The notes: generated from the sequence alone by a model not told the origin. A stretch of DNA of 32,960 nucleotides from Microbacterium aerolatum (GCF_007988825.1 NZ_BJUW01000022.1:1-32960); one strand, 5' to 3'; shown: positions 9,007 to 17,815, numbered from the stretch's first letter. Program-made: numbers and translations.

Positions 9007-10002
9007 TCACGCCGAGTCGCGCACGACCAGTTCGGTCGGCAGGATCGTGACCTTCGGCGGCTCCTGGCCGGCGAGGCGCGAGAGCAGCACCGCCGCCATC
9101 GTCTCGCCCTGCTTGTACATCGGCTGCCGCACCGTCGTCAGAAGCGGATCGGTCGTCAGAGCCACCGAGGAGTCGTCGTAGCCCACCACGGCGACATCGT
9201 CCGGAACACGCAGCCCGGCCCGGCGCAGCGCGGTGATGACGCCGCGCGCCATCAGGTCGCTCGCCACGAAGATCGCGTCCGGTGTTCCGGCGGCCAGGAT
9301 GCGCCGTGCGGCCTCGGCTCCGCCGGCTTCGAAGTAGTCGCCCTCCTCCACCGCGAACGGCTCGAGTCCGGCATCCGCCAGCGCGGCTCGGAAGGCCTGC
9401 AGACGGTCGCCGGCGGCGAGCATCGTGAGCGGACCCGTCACCGTCGCGATCCGCGTACGGCCGGTGTCGATGAGGTGCTGAGTGGCCGTCCTGGCTCCCG
9501 CGAAGTTGTCGACGTCCACGACGTAGTCGCTCTCGCGCGCGCGGATCGGCCGCCCGCCGAAGACGGTGGGCACGGCATCCGCGATCGTGTCGATGTAGTC
9601 GTCATGAGTGTGGTGCGAGACGATGAGCGCACCGTCGACGCCGCCGTTGCGCACGAAGCTCGCCATCTTGTCGCCCGGATCGTCACTGGCGATCAGCAGG
9701 TTCAGGATGTAGTCCGACCCGGCCAGTGCTCCCGTGATGCCCGCCACGATCGCCGCGAAGAACGGGTCGCCGAAGAAGCGCGTGGTGTCCTCGGGGACGA
9801 TCAGGGCGATCGCGTTCGTCTGGCGCGAGGCCAGCGAGCGCGCCGCCCTGTTCGGCACATAGTTGAGCTCTGCGATCGCGGCCTGCACGGCCTTGAGCGC
9901 CTCGGGACTGACGGCGGTCGAGCCGTTGACGACCCGCGAGACGGTCGACCTCGACACACCGGCCGTCGCCGCCACCTCTTCGATGGTCGCGCGAGCGGAC
10001 AC
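9007..10002 (-). CDS. cebR: LacI family repressor of the cellobiose operon (CebR-like)
   Basis: A 331-residue LacI/GalR regulator. The N-terminal helix-turn-helix (TIEEVAATAGVSRSTVSR) and hinge helix (PNRAARSLASRQT) are followed by a periplasmic-binding-protein-like sugar domain. The start is GTG at 10002 with an AAGGAG site upstream; the gene lies 22 bp after bglC in the same direction, so it is likely the last gene of the cellobiose operon. In Streptomyces, CebR binds TGGGAGCGCTCCCA and is released by cellobiose; two exact copies of that site precede cebE here. That match, plus gene content, supports the CebR assignment over a generic LacI label. Confidence 0.88.
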   Translation of the reverse strand: MSARATIEEVAATAGVSRSTVSRVVNGSTAVSPEALKAVQAAIAELNYVPNRAARSLASRQTNAIALIVPEDTTRFFGDPFFAAIVAGITGALAGSDYILNLLIASDDPGDKMASFVRNGGVDGALIVSHHTHDDYIDTIADAVPTVFGGRPIRARESDYVVDVDNFAGARTATQHLIDTGRTRIATVTGPLTMLAAGDRLQAFRAALADAGLEPFAVEEGDYFEAGGAEAARRILAAGTPDAIFVASDLMARGVITALRRAGLRVPDDVAVVGYDDSSVALTTDPLLTTVRQPMYKQGETMAAVLLSRLAGQEPPKVTILPTELVVRDSA

Positions 10003-10024
10003 AGCTCTCCTTCCCGCCGTGCGA

Positions 10025-11449
10025 TCAGAGAGAGCGTGCGGCGATGATCCGAGCGTACTCGCGGCCGCTGTCCTTCACCGTGCGCTGCTGTGTGTCGTAG
10101 TCGACCCGCACGATGCCGAAGCGCTTGTCGTAGCCCCACGCCCACTCGAAGTTGTCCATCAACGACCAGTAGAAGAAGCCCCGCACGTCGACGCCGGCGT
10201 CGGCGGCATCCAGAACCGCCCCCAGGTGGGCGCGGACGTACTCGACGCGATCCTCGTCGTGCACCTGGCCGTCCTCGGCGACCACGTCGTCGAAGGCGGC
10301 GCCGTTCTCGGTGACGTAGAGGGTCACGCCACGCTCGGCGGTGTACCCGTCCGACAGGCGGCGCAGCAGACGCGTCAGGCCCTCCGGCTGGATCTCCCAG
10401 TTCTGGGCCGTGCGCGCAAGACCGCGCTCGACCGCGTGGATGCCGGCATCCGACGGGTAGGGGCTGCGCCCCTTGCGCTCAGTGCGCGGTGCGCCCGAGA
10501 TCGGCGGATGCTCTGGGGCCGTGCCCGAGAGCAGGTCGCCGTGGTAGTAGTTCACGCCCTGCGTGTCGATGCGCTGCGAGATCGTCTCGAGGTCGCCGTC
10601 CTGGACCGCGGACTCGAACTGCGCGACGGCATCCGCGTCGACCGCCCGGAAGTCCTCGATGATGTCCGCCGGGTACTCGCCGCGGTAGATCGGGTCGAGG
10701 AACCAGCGATTGAACTGCCCGTCCACGCGACGCGCGGCGTCGACATCGGCCGGATTCTGCGGGTCAGCGGCGTCGGCCACGGTGTGGTTCAGCGTGATCC
10801 CGAGGTTCAGGTTCGCGTCGCGGCCGCGCAGTTCACGAATCGTCTCGCCGTGCGCGAGCAGCTGGTGGTGCGCGGCGAGCAGTCCCTCGGCGATGCTGGT
10901 GTGGCCGGGCGCGTGCTCGCCGCCCGTGTAGGAGAGGAACGACGAGCACCACGGCTCGTTCAGGGTCGTCCACACGTTCACGCGGTCGCCGAGCGCGTCG
11001 TGCATGGTGCCGGCGTACTCGAGGAAGCGGCCGACCACATCGCGGTTCGTCCAGCCGCCTTTCTCCTGCAGCGCCTGCGGCATGTCCCAGTGGTACAGCG
11101 TCAGCCACGGCAGGATGTCGGCACCCAGGAGCTCGTCGACCAGGCGGCTGTAGAAGTCGACGCCGGCCTGATTGACCGCTCCGCCGTCCGGACGCACTCG
11201 CGACCACGAGGTCGAGAAGCGGTACGTCTGCAGCCCGAGGTCACGCATCATCGCGACGTCGTCACGGTAGCGGTGATAGTGGTCGCAGGCGATGTCGCCG
11301 TTGTCGCCGTCGATGACAGCCCCTGGCACCCTGGCGAAGGCATCCCAGATCGAGGCCTTCCTGCCGTCTTCGAGGGCGGCGCCTTCGATCTGGTACGCCG
11401 CCGTGGCTGCGCCGAAGAGGAAGTCGTCCGGGAACGGCCTGGTCGTCAT
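10025..11449 (-). CDS. bglC: GH1 beta-glucosidase (BglC-like)
   Basis: A 474-residue family 1 glycoside hydrolase that would cleave imported cellobiose or other beta-glucosides in the cytosol; no signal peptide is present. It begins PFPDDFLFGAATAAYQIEG, carries the acid/base motif TLNEPW (Glu about 165), the nucleophile motif YVTENG (Glu about 381) and the late FYWSLMDNFEWAWGY substrate motif. Length is normal. ATG at 11449 has an AAAGG site 9 nt upstream; an ATG at 11458 overlaps the permease stop (ATGA) but has that same site touching it, so the shorter start is preferred. The operon position after the ABC transporter fits the Streptomyces cebEFG-bglC layout. Confidence 0.95.
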   Translation of the reverse strand: MTTRPFPDDFLFGAATAAYQIEGAALEDGRKASIWDAFARVPGAVIDGDNGDIACDHYHRYRDDVAMMRDLGLQTYRFSTSWSRVRPDGGAVNQAGVDFYSRLVDELLGADILPWLTLYHWDMPQALQEKGGWTNRDVVGRFLEYAGTMHDALGDRVNVWTTLNEPWCSSFLSYTGGEHAPGHTSIAEGLLAAHHQLLAHGETIRELRGRDANLNLGITLNHTVADAADPQNPADVDAARRVDGQFNRWFLDPIYRGEYPADIIEDFRAVDADAVAQFESAVQDGDLETISQRIDTQGVNYYHGDLLSGTAPEHPPISGAPRTERKGRSPYPSDAGIHAVERGLARTAQNWEIQPEGLTRLLRRLSDGYTAERGVTLYVTENGAAFDDVVAEDGQVHDEDRVEYVRAHLGAVLDAADAGVDVRGFFYWSLMDNFEWAWGYDKRFGIVRVDYDTQQRTVKDSGREYARIIAARSL

Positions 11450-11454
11450 ACGGG

Positions 11455-12342
11455 TCATCCTTTCACCGCGCCCGCCATGATGCCACTGACCAGCTGCTTG
11501 CCCGCCACCACGAAGAGGATGAGCAGGGGCAGGGTCGCGAGCACCGCACCGGTGAGCACGATCGAGTAGTCGATGTAGTAGCCGGACTGCAGCTGGCTGA
11601 GCGCCGTCTGCAGCGTCGGGTTCTGGGGGGAGAGCACGATCAGCGGCCAGAGGTAGTCGGTCCACGCCGTCATGAACGTGAACAGTCCCAGGATCGCCAT
11701 GGCCGGGCGCGCGGCGGGGATGCCGACGGTGAGGAAGGTGCGGAACTGGTTCGCGCCGTCCATGCGCGCAGCCTCGAGGAGTTCGTCCGGGATGACGTCG
11801 ACGAGGTACTGGCGCATGAAGAACACCCCGAACGCGGTGACGAGCGTCGGGATGATGACGGCGCCGATCGAGCCGGTCCAGCCGAGTTCGCGCATGACCA
11901 TGAACAGCGGGATGATGCCGAGCTGAGTGGGAATCGCCATCGTCGCGATCACGAAGATCATGAGCCCCTCTCGGCCCTTGAAGCGGAGCTTCGCGAACGC
12001 GTACCCCGCCAGGGTCGAGAAGGTCACGACTGAGATCGTGATCACCGCTGAGACGATCAGCGAGTTGCCGAGCGCCAGCCAGAACGGGATCGCGTCGAAC
12101 ACCTTGGCGGCGTTGGCGAAGAAGTTGCCGCCGGGGATCATCGGCAGGGTCTCGCCGCGGGTCGCGTTCGTGCCGCTGGCGACGACCACCGACCACCAGA
12201 GCGGGTACACGCTGCCGATGATGAATGCGGCCAGCAGCCCGTAGGTGAGGAAGCCGGGGCGGCTGCCGATGCCGGCTGTGCCGCCGGTCGGCCTGCGCCG
12301 GCGGATCTTCTCGGGCACGCTCAGGGCCTGGGTGGCGGTCAT
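11455..12342 (-). CDS. cebG: Carbohydrate ABC transporter permease (CebG/MalG-like)
   Basis: A 295-residue inner membrane permease with six predicted helices. The cytoplasmic EAA loop reads EAARMDGANQFRTFLTVGIP, the coupling motif for the ATPase, and the chain ends with the MalG-like tail VSGIMAGAVKG. It has an AAGGAGG site before its ATG and overlaps the upstream permease by 4 bp (ATGA). With CebF and CebE it would import cellobiose or cello-oligosaccharides. No ATPase gene is present in the operon; in related systems a shared MsiK-type ATPase encoded elsewhere serves several sugar importers. Confidence 0.93.
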   Translation of the reverse strand: MTATQALSVPEKIRRRRPTGGTAGIGSRPGFLTYGLLAAFIIGSVYPLWWSVVVASGTNATRGETLPMIPGGNFFANAAKVFDAIPFWLALGNSLIVSAVITISVVTFSTLAGYAFAKLRFKGREGLMIFVIATMAIPTQLGIIPLFMVMRELGWTGSIGAVIIPTLVTAFGVFFMRQYLVDVIPDELLEAARMDGANQFRTFLTVGIPAARPAMAILGLFTFMTAWTDYLWPLIVLSPQNPTLQTALSQLQSGYYIDYSIVLTGAVLATLPLLILFVVAGKQLVSGIMAGAVKG

Positions 12343-13382
12343 CGCGCGACCTCCTTGTTCTTGCGCGCATGGCGGCGCGCGGCACGGCCTGCCTTCGGCC
12401 CATCCCCGGTGGCGATGCGCCGGGAGAGCAGGAAGTTGATCACGCCGATCCCGACGATGAGCAGGAACAGCAGGATGGCGACGGCGGATGCCTCGCCGAG
12501 GTTACGGCGGAAGAACGCCAGCTCCCACAGGAACAGCACCGTGGTCTGGAACTGCCGGTCGCTGCCGCCGATGCCGCCCGCTGTGGAGACGTCGAACAGG
12601 CGCGGTTCGGCGAAGATCTGCAGTCCGCCGATCGTCGCGGTGATGATGACGAAGATCAGCGTGGGGCGGATCGTCGGAATCGTGATCGAGAAGAACCGGC
12701 GGGCAGGACCGGCACCGTCGATCGCGGCGGACTCGTACAGATCGCGCGGTACCGCCTGCATCGCGGCGAGCAGGATCAGGGCGTTGTACCCGGTCCAGCG
12801 GAAGTTCACCATGATCGCGATGGCGATGTGCGAGAGGAACGTGTCGTGCTTCCACTGCTGGTCGGCGATGCCGATGAGGTTCAGCAGGTTGTTCGCGAGG
12901 CCGTCGGCCTCATTGAAGATGCTGGAGAAGATGATGGCGACGGCGACAGGGGTCACGACGAACGGGATCAGCACGCTCATGCGCCAGATGGTCGGCGCGC
13001 GCAGCCCCCGGTCGAGCAGGTAGGCGACCAGCAGTGCGACGGCGAGCTGCGGGATCGCGGAGAGCAGGAAGATGCTCAGGGTGTTGAAGATCGAGTTCCA
13101 GAACATCGCGTCGCCGAGGATCTCGACGAAGTTCCCCAAGCCGACGAAGTCGCCTTCGCCCTTGAGCAGATCCCAGTCGTGCACGGCGACGTACACCGTG
13201 TAGATGAGCGGGAAGAGTCCGACGAGGCCGAACAGCAGGAAGAACGGCGCGACATAGAAGTACGGCGAGGCGTTCTGGTCGAACCGCGAGACGCGATGGC
13301 GCCAGGAGCGCTTCGGCGCGGCATCGGCCGTCGCGGCGGATGCCGTGTCACGGCGCTCGCGGGGCGGGGCGGTGAGAGTCAT
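12339..13382 (-). CDS. cebF: Carbohydrate ABC transporter permease (CebF/MalF-like)
   Basis: A 347-residue permease. After a charged cytosolic N-terminus, helices begin at about residue 40 (YFYVAPFFLLFGLVGLFPL), and the EAA loop reads ESAAIDGAGPARRFFSITIP. It pairs with CebG in one heterodimeric channel. ATG at 13382 has GAGGA 7 nt upstream; an ATG at 13403 is in frame but lacks a ribosome site and lies next to the stem-loop that separates it from cebE. The 4-bp overlap with cebG indicates coupled translation. Confidence 0.92.
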   Translation of the reverse strand: MTLTAPPRERRDTASAATADAAPKRSWRHRVSRFDQNASPYFYVAPFFLLFGLVGLFPLIYTVYVAVHDWDLLKGEGDFVGLGNFVEILGDAMFWNSIFNTLSIFLLSAIPQLAVALLVAYLLDRGLRAPTIWRMSVLIPFVVTPVAVAIIFSSIFNEADGLANNLLNLIGIADQQWKHDTFLSHIAIAIMVNFRWTGYNALILLAAMQAVPRDLYESAAIDGAGPARRFFSITIPTIRPTLIFVIITATIGGLQIFAEPRLFDVSTAGGIGGSDRQFQTTVLFLWELAFFRRNLGEASAVAILLFLLIVGIGVINFLLSRRIATGDGPKAGRAARRHARKNKEVAR

Positions 13383-13406
13383 GGTGGTGTCCTCGACGTT
13401 CATGGA

Positions 13407-13456
13407 GCGTCGACAGGCTCAGCATCCGAAGGTGCGGTCGCTGAGCCTGTCGACGC
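13407..13456. repeat. 17-bp inverted repeat (stem-loop) between cebE and cebF
   Basis: The arms 13407-13423 and 13440-13456 are perfect inverted copies (GCGTCGACAGGCTCAGC and its complement) around a 16-nt loop. On the mRNA this would form a very stable hairpin right after the cebE stop. Such elements after solute-binding-protein genes often protect or partly terminate the message, so that binding protein exceeds permease. GTCGACAGGCTCAGC-like words also occur as dispersed repeats in related genomes (recollection, not checked). Confidence 0.8.
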
Positions 13457-13465
13457 GGGAGGATG

Positions 13466-14773
13466 TCAGCCGACGAGGTCGTTCAGCAGCTGGATGGCCT
13501 GATCCCAGGCTCCCTGCGTGTCGGTCTCGCCGCGGTCGAGCGCGCTGAGCGCCGGGCCGAAGACGTTCTCCTGGATCACCGAGTCATCGGCGCCCTTGAA
13601 CTGCGCGACGACGCCCTTGGCACGCTCGGCGAGGATGGCGCCGGTGGGCGCACCGTTGAAGAACTCGTTCGGCGTGGCATCAGCGGCCAGCTCCTCCTGA
13701 GCCTTGACGGTCGACGGGAAGTTGCCCGCCGCGACGGACTGCTTGACCTGCTGCTCCGGCTGCGTCAGCCAGTCGGCGAGCTCAGCAGCCGCCACCTTGT
13801 GCGCAGACGACTCCGGGATCGACAGCCACGCGCCACCCCAGTTGGCCGCACCGCCCGGGAAGACGTCGGCGAAGTCCCAGCCGGTCGACGCGTCGCCGCC
13901 GCCCGCTTCGACCTGGCCCTGCACGACTCCCAGCATCCAGCCGGGGCAGACGAACGTCGCGAACGTGCCATCGACGAACGACTTGCCGCCGTTCCAGTCC
14001 CATGCCGCCTGCGCAGCCGACTGGCCTCCCTCAGTTGCCGCCCCCAGCAGCTCAAAACGTTCCTGCAGCTCGGCGTTGCCGTCGACATTGAGCTCACCGT
14101 CTGCGGTGTAGTAGCCCTCGTCGAGCTGGTTGACCATGGCGTTCCAGACGAAGCCGGAGTGGTCGTACCAGGCCTTGCCCGTCTTGTCGGTGTACTCCTG
14201 GCCGACGGCGAAGAAGTTCTCCCAGTCGCCGGTCAGCAGCTCCGCGACGGACTCGCGGTCGCTCGGCAGTCCGGCTGCTTCGAACGCGGCGCCGTTGTAG
14301 CAGATGCCGCTCGGGCCGATGTCGGTGCCGTAGCCGATCACGCGGCCATCGGCATCGGTGCCCTGGGCGTACTTCCAGTCGACCCAGTCGCCCTTGCGGT
14401 CCTCGATGCCGTAGTCGCGCAGATCGGCGAAGGTGTCGGAGACGTCCATGATGGCGCCGAGCCAGCCCTCTTCGATCGCGACGATGTCGCTGAGGCCGGA
14501 GCCGGCGGCGATCTTCGTGAACGCGTCGGTGCGGGCGTTGCCGCCGGTGTCGATGTTGGTGGCCTCGATCGTGACGTTCGGGTGCAGATCCTCGTACTCC
14601 TCGTAGAGGTCGTCATAGCCGAACGTGCCGAACGTGGTGATGGTCAGCGTGACGTCCTCGTCCGAGCCGGCGTCGGCTTCGGAGCCTCCGGCCGAGCAAC
14701 CGGCGAGGGCGAGGGCTGCGACGGATGCGACGGCGGCTGTCGCCAGCATCCGTCGGCGGATGGGTGTGTTCAC
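13466..14773 (-). CDS. cebE: Cellobiose-type ABC transporter substrate-binding lipoprotein (CebE-like)
   Basis: A 435-residue extracellular lipoprotein that captures sugar for the CebFG permease. The N-terminus RRRMLATAAVASVAALALAGC is a lipoprotein signal with lipobox LAGC; a Gly/Ser/Asp linker precedes a family 1 solute-binding domain (DVTLTITTFGTFGYDDLYEE; SDIVAIEEGWLG). Multiple Trp and Tyr residues fit sugar stacking. Start is GTG at 14773 with AAAGGAG 7 nt upstream. It is the first gene of the operon and carries two operators about 80-130 bp upstream. The exact oligosaccharide cannot be read from sequence; cellobiose or cellotriose is inferred from the operators and bglC. Confidence 0.92.
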   Translation of the reverse strand: MNTPIRRRMLATAAVASVAALALAGCSAGGSEADAGSDEDVTLTITTFGTFGYDDLYEEYEDLHPNVTIEATNIDTGGNARTDAFTKIAAGSGLSDIVAIEEGWLGAIMDVSDTFADLRDYGIEDRKGDWVDWKYAQGTDADGRVIGYGTDIGPSGICYNGAAFEAAGLPSDRESVAELLTGDWENFFAVGQEYTDKTGKAWYDHSGFVWNAMVNQLDEGYYTADGELNVDGNAELQERFELLGAATEGGQSAAQAAWDWNGGKSFVDGTFATFVCPGWMLGVVQGQVEAGGGDASTGWDFADVFPGGAANWGGAWLSIPESSAHKVAAAELADWLTQPEQQVKQSVAAGNFPSTVKAQEELAADATPNEFFNGAPTGAILAERAKGVVAQFKGADDSVIQENVFGPALSALDRGETDTQGAWDQAIQLLNDLVG

Positions 14774-14854
14774 GGTTTCACTCCTTTGTGTGGTGGTGCG
14801 GTGGTGGTGCGGGTGGTGCTGCAGAGATGGATCGCGTGCGGGGCGGCTTCAGGA

Positions 14855-14902
14855 TGGGAGCGCTCCCAAAGGTTGTCGAGTCACTCTATGGGAGCGCTCC
14901 CA
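14855..14902. promoter_or_regulatory. Two perfect CebR operators upstream of cebE
   Basis: TGGGAGCGCTCCCA occurs exactly at 14855-14868 and 14889-14902, 34 bp apart, in the region between divergent cebE and apt. This is the published 14-bp CebR operator of Streptomyces. The second copy lies 37 bp before the apt promoter box, so apt expression might be touched when CebR binds. Confidence 0.9.
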
Positions 14903-14938
14903 AGGATGTCAAGCGGCGACCATATCTGGCGGGCCGAG

Positions 14939-14944
14939 TACGCT
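14939..14944 (+). promoter_or_regulatory. Putative -10 box of a leaderless apt transcript
   Basis: TACGCT ends six bases before the GTG start of apt and no Shine-Dalgarno sequence is present, which suggests that transcription begins at the start codon. Confidence 0.45.
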
Positions 14945-14950
14945 TGATCA

Positions 14951-15481
14951 GTGCCCTCCAGCGAACTGTCCTCTGCTCTCACCCGCGCCGAATCGCTGAT
15001 CCGCAGCATCCCGGACTATCCCGAACCAGGCATCCTGTTCCGCGACATCACCCCGCTGCTTGCCGATGCCGAGGCGCTGCGCGCGACCACGGACGCGATC
15101 ATCGAGCCGTTCGCAGGACAGTTCGATGTGATCGCGGGCATCGAGGCGCGCGGATTCCTCATCGCCGGCGCCGCCGCGATCGCTGCGGGCACGGGGCTCA
15201 TCCCGATCCGCAAGGCGGGCAAACTGCCGCGACCGGCGGCATCCGTCGACTACTCGCTCGAATACGGCACGGCCACGATCGAGATGCACGACGATCTGCC
15301 CGCGGGCTCCCGCGTGCTGCTGATCGACGACGTGCTCGCGACCGGCGGCACACTCGCCGCGGGCCGGCAGCTGATCGAGCGCCTGGGCTCGCACGTCGCC
15401 GGCATCTCGGTGCTGTTCGAGATCGAAGGACTCGGCGGCCGGGACGCCATCGGAGACCTGCACACCGTCTTCCACTCCTGA
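14951..15481 (+). CDS. apt: Adenine phosphoribosyltransferase
   Basis: A 176-residue cytosolic enzyme that makes AMP from adenine and PRPP in purine salvage. The family opening IRSIPDYPEPGILFRDITPLL, the GIEARGFL segment and the PRPP-binding motif VLLIDDVLATGGT are all present and the length is normal. The start is GTG at 14951. It is a single-gene unit, divergent from cebE and convergent with the hemerythrin-like gene. In many actinobacteria apt sits in other contexts, so its position here says little about regulation. Confidence 0.97.
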   Translation: MPSSELSSALTRAESLIRSIPDYPEPGILFRDITPLLADAEALRATTDAIIEPFAGQFDVIAGIEARGFLIAGAAAIAAGTGLIPIRKAGKLPRPAASVDYSLEYGTATIEMHDDLPAGSRVLLIDDVLATGGTLAAGRQLIERLGSHVAGISVLFEIEGLGGRDAIGDLHTVFHS

Positions 15482-15518
15482 CGCAAACGGTCAGCGTACG
15501 CGCCGCCGATCGCGCGAA

Positions 15519-16166
15519 TCAGCGCGGGCCCTCCACGAGAGCGCGTCGGCTCGCGGCGTAGCGAGGGCGCCCGGCGACGCGCCAGATGAGCCTCACAGGC
15601 GCCGGCAGGTTCTTCCGCAGCCATGACGTGCCGCCATCGGGCTGGGCGGCGAGGATCGCCCCCATCGCCTGCCAGGTCTGGCCGCGAGGAACCGCCCGGC
15701 GGCCATGCTCACTGGCGGCGACCATGTCCTGCTGATCGAGCTCACGCTCCATCACGGGGACGATGTTCTCCTCTTCGTCCGGCAGATGCGCGGCGAGCGC
15801 CACGTTGATACCGGTGAGCGCACCGAGCACCGCCGTCGCGTCTGTCGCGCGGCCAGTGGCACGCCACGCGGGCAGCGCCACATCCAGCTCGTCGAGGTGG
15901 ACGAGCATCTGCGCATGCTGCACCTTCATCCGCTCGACGTGCACCGCACACGGCGGCGCCTGCGCGCTCAATCGGTCCCAAAGGTTGGCGTCCTCGAATT
16001 CATGGTGTCCGTGAAGCGCCGCTGACAACAGGTCCAGGTGCGCCGCGACGACCTCGGCGTGCGCCGCATCGCCATCCCGGACCCCCTCCACCAGAATGCC
16101 GCCTTCACCGAATCCGGCCTTGAACCACCGATGGATCTCCGCCATCCCGCTTGCATCACAGGGCAT
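15519..16166 (-). CDS. Hemerythrin-like HHE domain protein
   Basis: A 215-residue cytosolic protein with a four-helix hemerythrin-like domain over about residues 1-150. Candidate iron ligands are IHRWF near the start, HLDLL and HGHHEFEDANLW, HVERMKVQHAQM, and HLPDEEENIVP. This spacing of His and Glu suits a di-iron centre that binds oxygen or nitric oxide, but the role is not known. The C-terminal 60 residues (WLRKNLPAPVRLIWRVAGRPRYA) are basic and may touch the membrane. ATG at 16166 has AAGGAG 7 nt upstream. It stands alone between apt and purS. Confidence 0.88.
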   Translation of the reverse strand: MPCDASGMAEIHRWFKAGFGEGGILVEGVRDGDAAHAEVVAAHLDLLSAALHGHHEFEDANLWDRLSAQAPPCAVHVERMKVQHAQMLVHLDELDVALPAWRATGRATDATAVLGALTGINVALAAHLPDEEENIVPVMERELDQQDMVAASEHGRRAVPRGQTWQAMGAILAAQPDGGTSWLRKNLPAPVRLIWRVAGRPRYAASRRALVEGPR

Positions 16167-16312
16167 GATCCTGCTCCTTGCTCGGGCCCCAGAATCCCGA
16201 TCCGCACAGCGTAGACCCGCGTGCTCGCATCCGTCTACAACAGGACCGGACTGCCTGCATCCGAGCGGATAGACTGACAGCGCCCGCCTTCCCGCGACTT
16301 CCGGAGCCGTTC

Positions 16313-16561
16313 ATGCCCACCATCGTCGTCGACGTCATGCCCAAGTCCGAACTGCTCGACCCGCAGGGAAAGGCCGTCTCCGGCGCGTTCAGCCGCCTCG
16401 GCGTCGCCAGCTTCAGCGACGTCCGCATCGGCAAGCGCTTCGAGCTCACCGTCGACGGCGACGTCACCGATGATGTGCTGGCCGAGGCGAAGAAGATCGC
16501 CGAGGACGTGCTGTCCAACTCCGTGATCGAGGACGTCGTGGGCATCGAGGTGGTCGAGTGA
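16313..16561 (+). CDS. purS: Phosphoribosylformylglycinamidine synthase subunit PurS
   Basis: An 82-residue protein, the normal size for PurS, the small subunit that bridges PurL and PurQ in step four of purine synthesis. It reads [20 protein letters not shown] and later [10 protein letters not shown], both typical. ATG at 16313 has GGAG 6 nt upstream; an upstream in-frame ATG would add 45 unconserved residues. A TAGACT box at 16270-16275 is a plausible -10. Its stop overlaps the purQ GTG (GTGA). Confidence 0.96.
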   Translation: MPTIVVDVMPKSELLDPQGKAVSGAFSRLGVASFSDVRIGKRFELTVDGDVTDDVLAEAKKIAEDVLSNSVIEDVVGIEVVE

Positions 16562-17265
16562 CCGTCCGCATCGGGGTCATCACCTGGCCCGGATCCCTCG
16601 ACGATCGCGACGCGCAGCGCGCCGTGCGCCTCGCCGGCGCAGAGCCCGTCGTCCTGTGGCACGGCTCGCACGACCTCGAGGGCGTCGACGCTCTTGTGCT
16701 GCCGGGCGGGTTCAGCTACGGCGACTACCTGCGCTCGGGCGCCATCGCCGCGCTCTCGCCGATCATGGCCGAGGTGAAGGATGCCGCAGGCAAGGGCATG
16801 CCCGTGCTCGGCATCTGCAACGGCTTCCAGATGCTCGTGGAGGCGCACCTGCTGCCGGGCGGACTGATCCGCAACGACCACCAGCACTTCGTGCGTCGCG
16901 ATCAGAAGCTCACGGTGGAGAACTCCGACACCGCCTGGACGAACACGTTCCGCCGCGGCCAGGAGATCGTCATCCCGCTGAAGAACGGCGAGGGCGGCTA
17001 CATCGCCTCTGAAGAGACGCTGGACCGGCTCGAGGGCGAGGGCCTGGTGGCCTTCCGCTATGCAGGAGTGAACCCGAACGGGTCTCTGCGCGACATCGCC
17101 GGCGTCACGAACGAGGCCGGCAACGTCGTGGGCCTCATGCCGCACCCTGAGCACGCCACGGAGCCCGGTTTCGGACCGGACACCGATGCCGCCATGCGGT
17201 CGGGCGTCGACGGCCTGGGCTTCTTCGCGAGCGCCGTCGCCGCCATCGCGCGCGTCGCCGCGTAG
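16558..17265 (+). CDS. purQ: Phosphoribosylformylglycinamidine synthase subunit PurQ (glutaminase)
   Basis: A 235-residue class I glutamine amidotransferase that supplies ammonia to PurL. The catalytic cysteine is about C87 in LGICNGFQ, and the His/Glu pair is in LMPHPEHA near the C-terminus; [15 protein letters not shown] and [13 protein letters not shown] are PurQ signatures. Start is GTG at 16558, overlapping the purS stop by 4 bp. No purL follows: the next gene is on the other strand, so the large subunit must be encoded elsewhere. Confidence 0.97.
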   Translation: MTVRIGVITWPGSLDDRDAQRAVRLAGAEPVVLWHGSHDLEGVDALVLPGGFSYGDYLRSGAIAALSPIMAEVKDAAGKGMPVLGICNGFQMLVEAHLLPGGLIRNDHQHFVRRDQKLTVENSDTAWTNTFRRGQEIVIPLKNGEGGYIASEETLDRLEGEGLVAFRYAGVNPNGSLRDIAGVTNEAGNVVGLMPHPEHATEPGFGPDTDAAMRSGVDGLGFFASAVAAIARVAA

Positions 17266-17294
17266 GGCACGGAGCACAGGCGTAGACGAGCCGG

Positions 17295-17348
17295 CTTCGA
17301 CTCCCTTCGGTCGCTCAACCCGTTTCGTCTCGCTGCGCTCGCTCAACG
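17295..17348. repeat. Imperfect tandem copies of a CTTCG...CGCTCAAC word
   Basis: Two related 26-base units, 17295-17320 and 17323-17348, share TTCG, CTCGCTGCG/CTCCCTTCG and end in TCGCTCAAC. They fill the gap between purQ and the convergent DUF1761 gene. Such words are frequent intergenic repeats in Microbacteriaceae as far as I recall; function unknown. Confidence 0.5.
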
Positions 17349-17383
17349 ACCCGCACGGAAGCCCCTGTGGAGGCGCTGAAGAA

Positions 17384-17815
17384 TCAGACGGTGCCGACGG
17401 GCGGCCAGACGCCGATGATCACGGCCATGACGACGAGGGTGACCAGCTCGTGCCCGATGTTCATCGTGGTCAGCGCCGTCGGGCGCCCCTCGAAGCCGTC
17501 GTGGGTGATGAAGCGCGCAGCCGTGAACCCCGCCCACAGCAGCACCGCGGTCACGATCGTGCCGACGAAGAACGACCCCTCGTAGAAGTGCCAGGCGATG
17601 GCGGATGCTCCGGCGAGCACCCACGCCGTGATGAAGCTGACGAGCACGGTGGTGACGATCGGCCAGACCGCACTTCTCGCGGAGCCCGTCATGTCGACGT
17701 TCGCCAGCCGCGCCCAGCGCGTTCCGAACACCTTCGGCGTGTACCAGATCGAGCCGACGATCATGCTCGAGAGCATCGCGAGCAGCACAGCCCAGTAGTT
17801 GATCTCGGGAACCAT
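17384..17815 (-). CDS. DUF1761 family membrane protein
   Basis: A 143-residue membrane protein with four predicted helices. The start EINYWAVLLAMLSSMIVGSI followed by WYTPKVFG matches the DUF1761 family opening (N-Y-x-A-V...G-x-x-W-Y-S/T-P). The family has no established function. It is convergent with purQ and divergent from the hydroxyacid dehydrogenase. Confidence 0.85.
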   Translation of the reverse strand: MVPEINYWAVLLAMLSSMIVGSIWYTPKVFGTRWARLANVDMTGSARSAVWPIVTTVLVSFITAWVLAGASAIAWHFYEGSFFVGTIVTAVLLWAGFTAARFITHDGFEGRPTALTTMNIGHELVTLVVMAVIIGVWPPVGTV

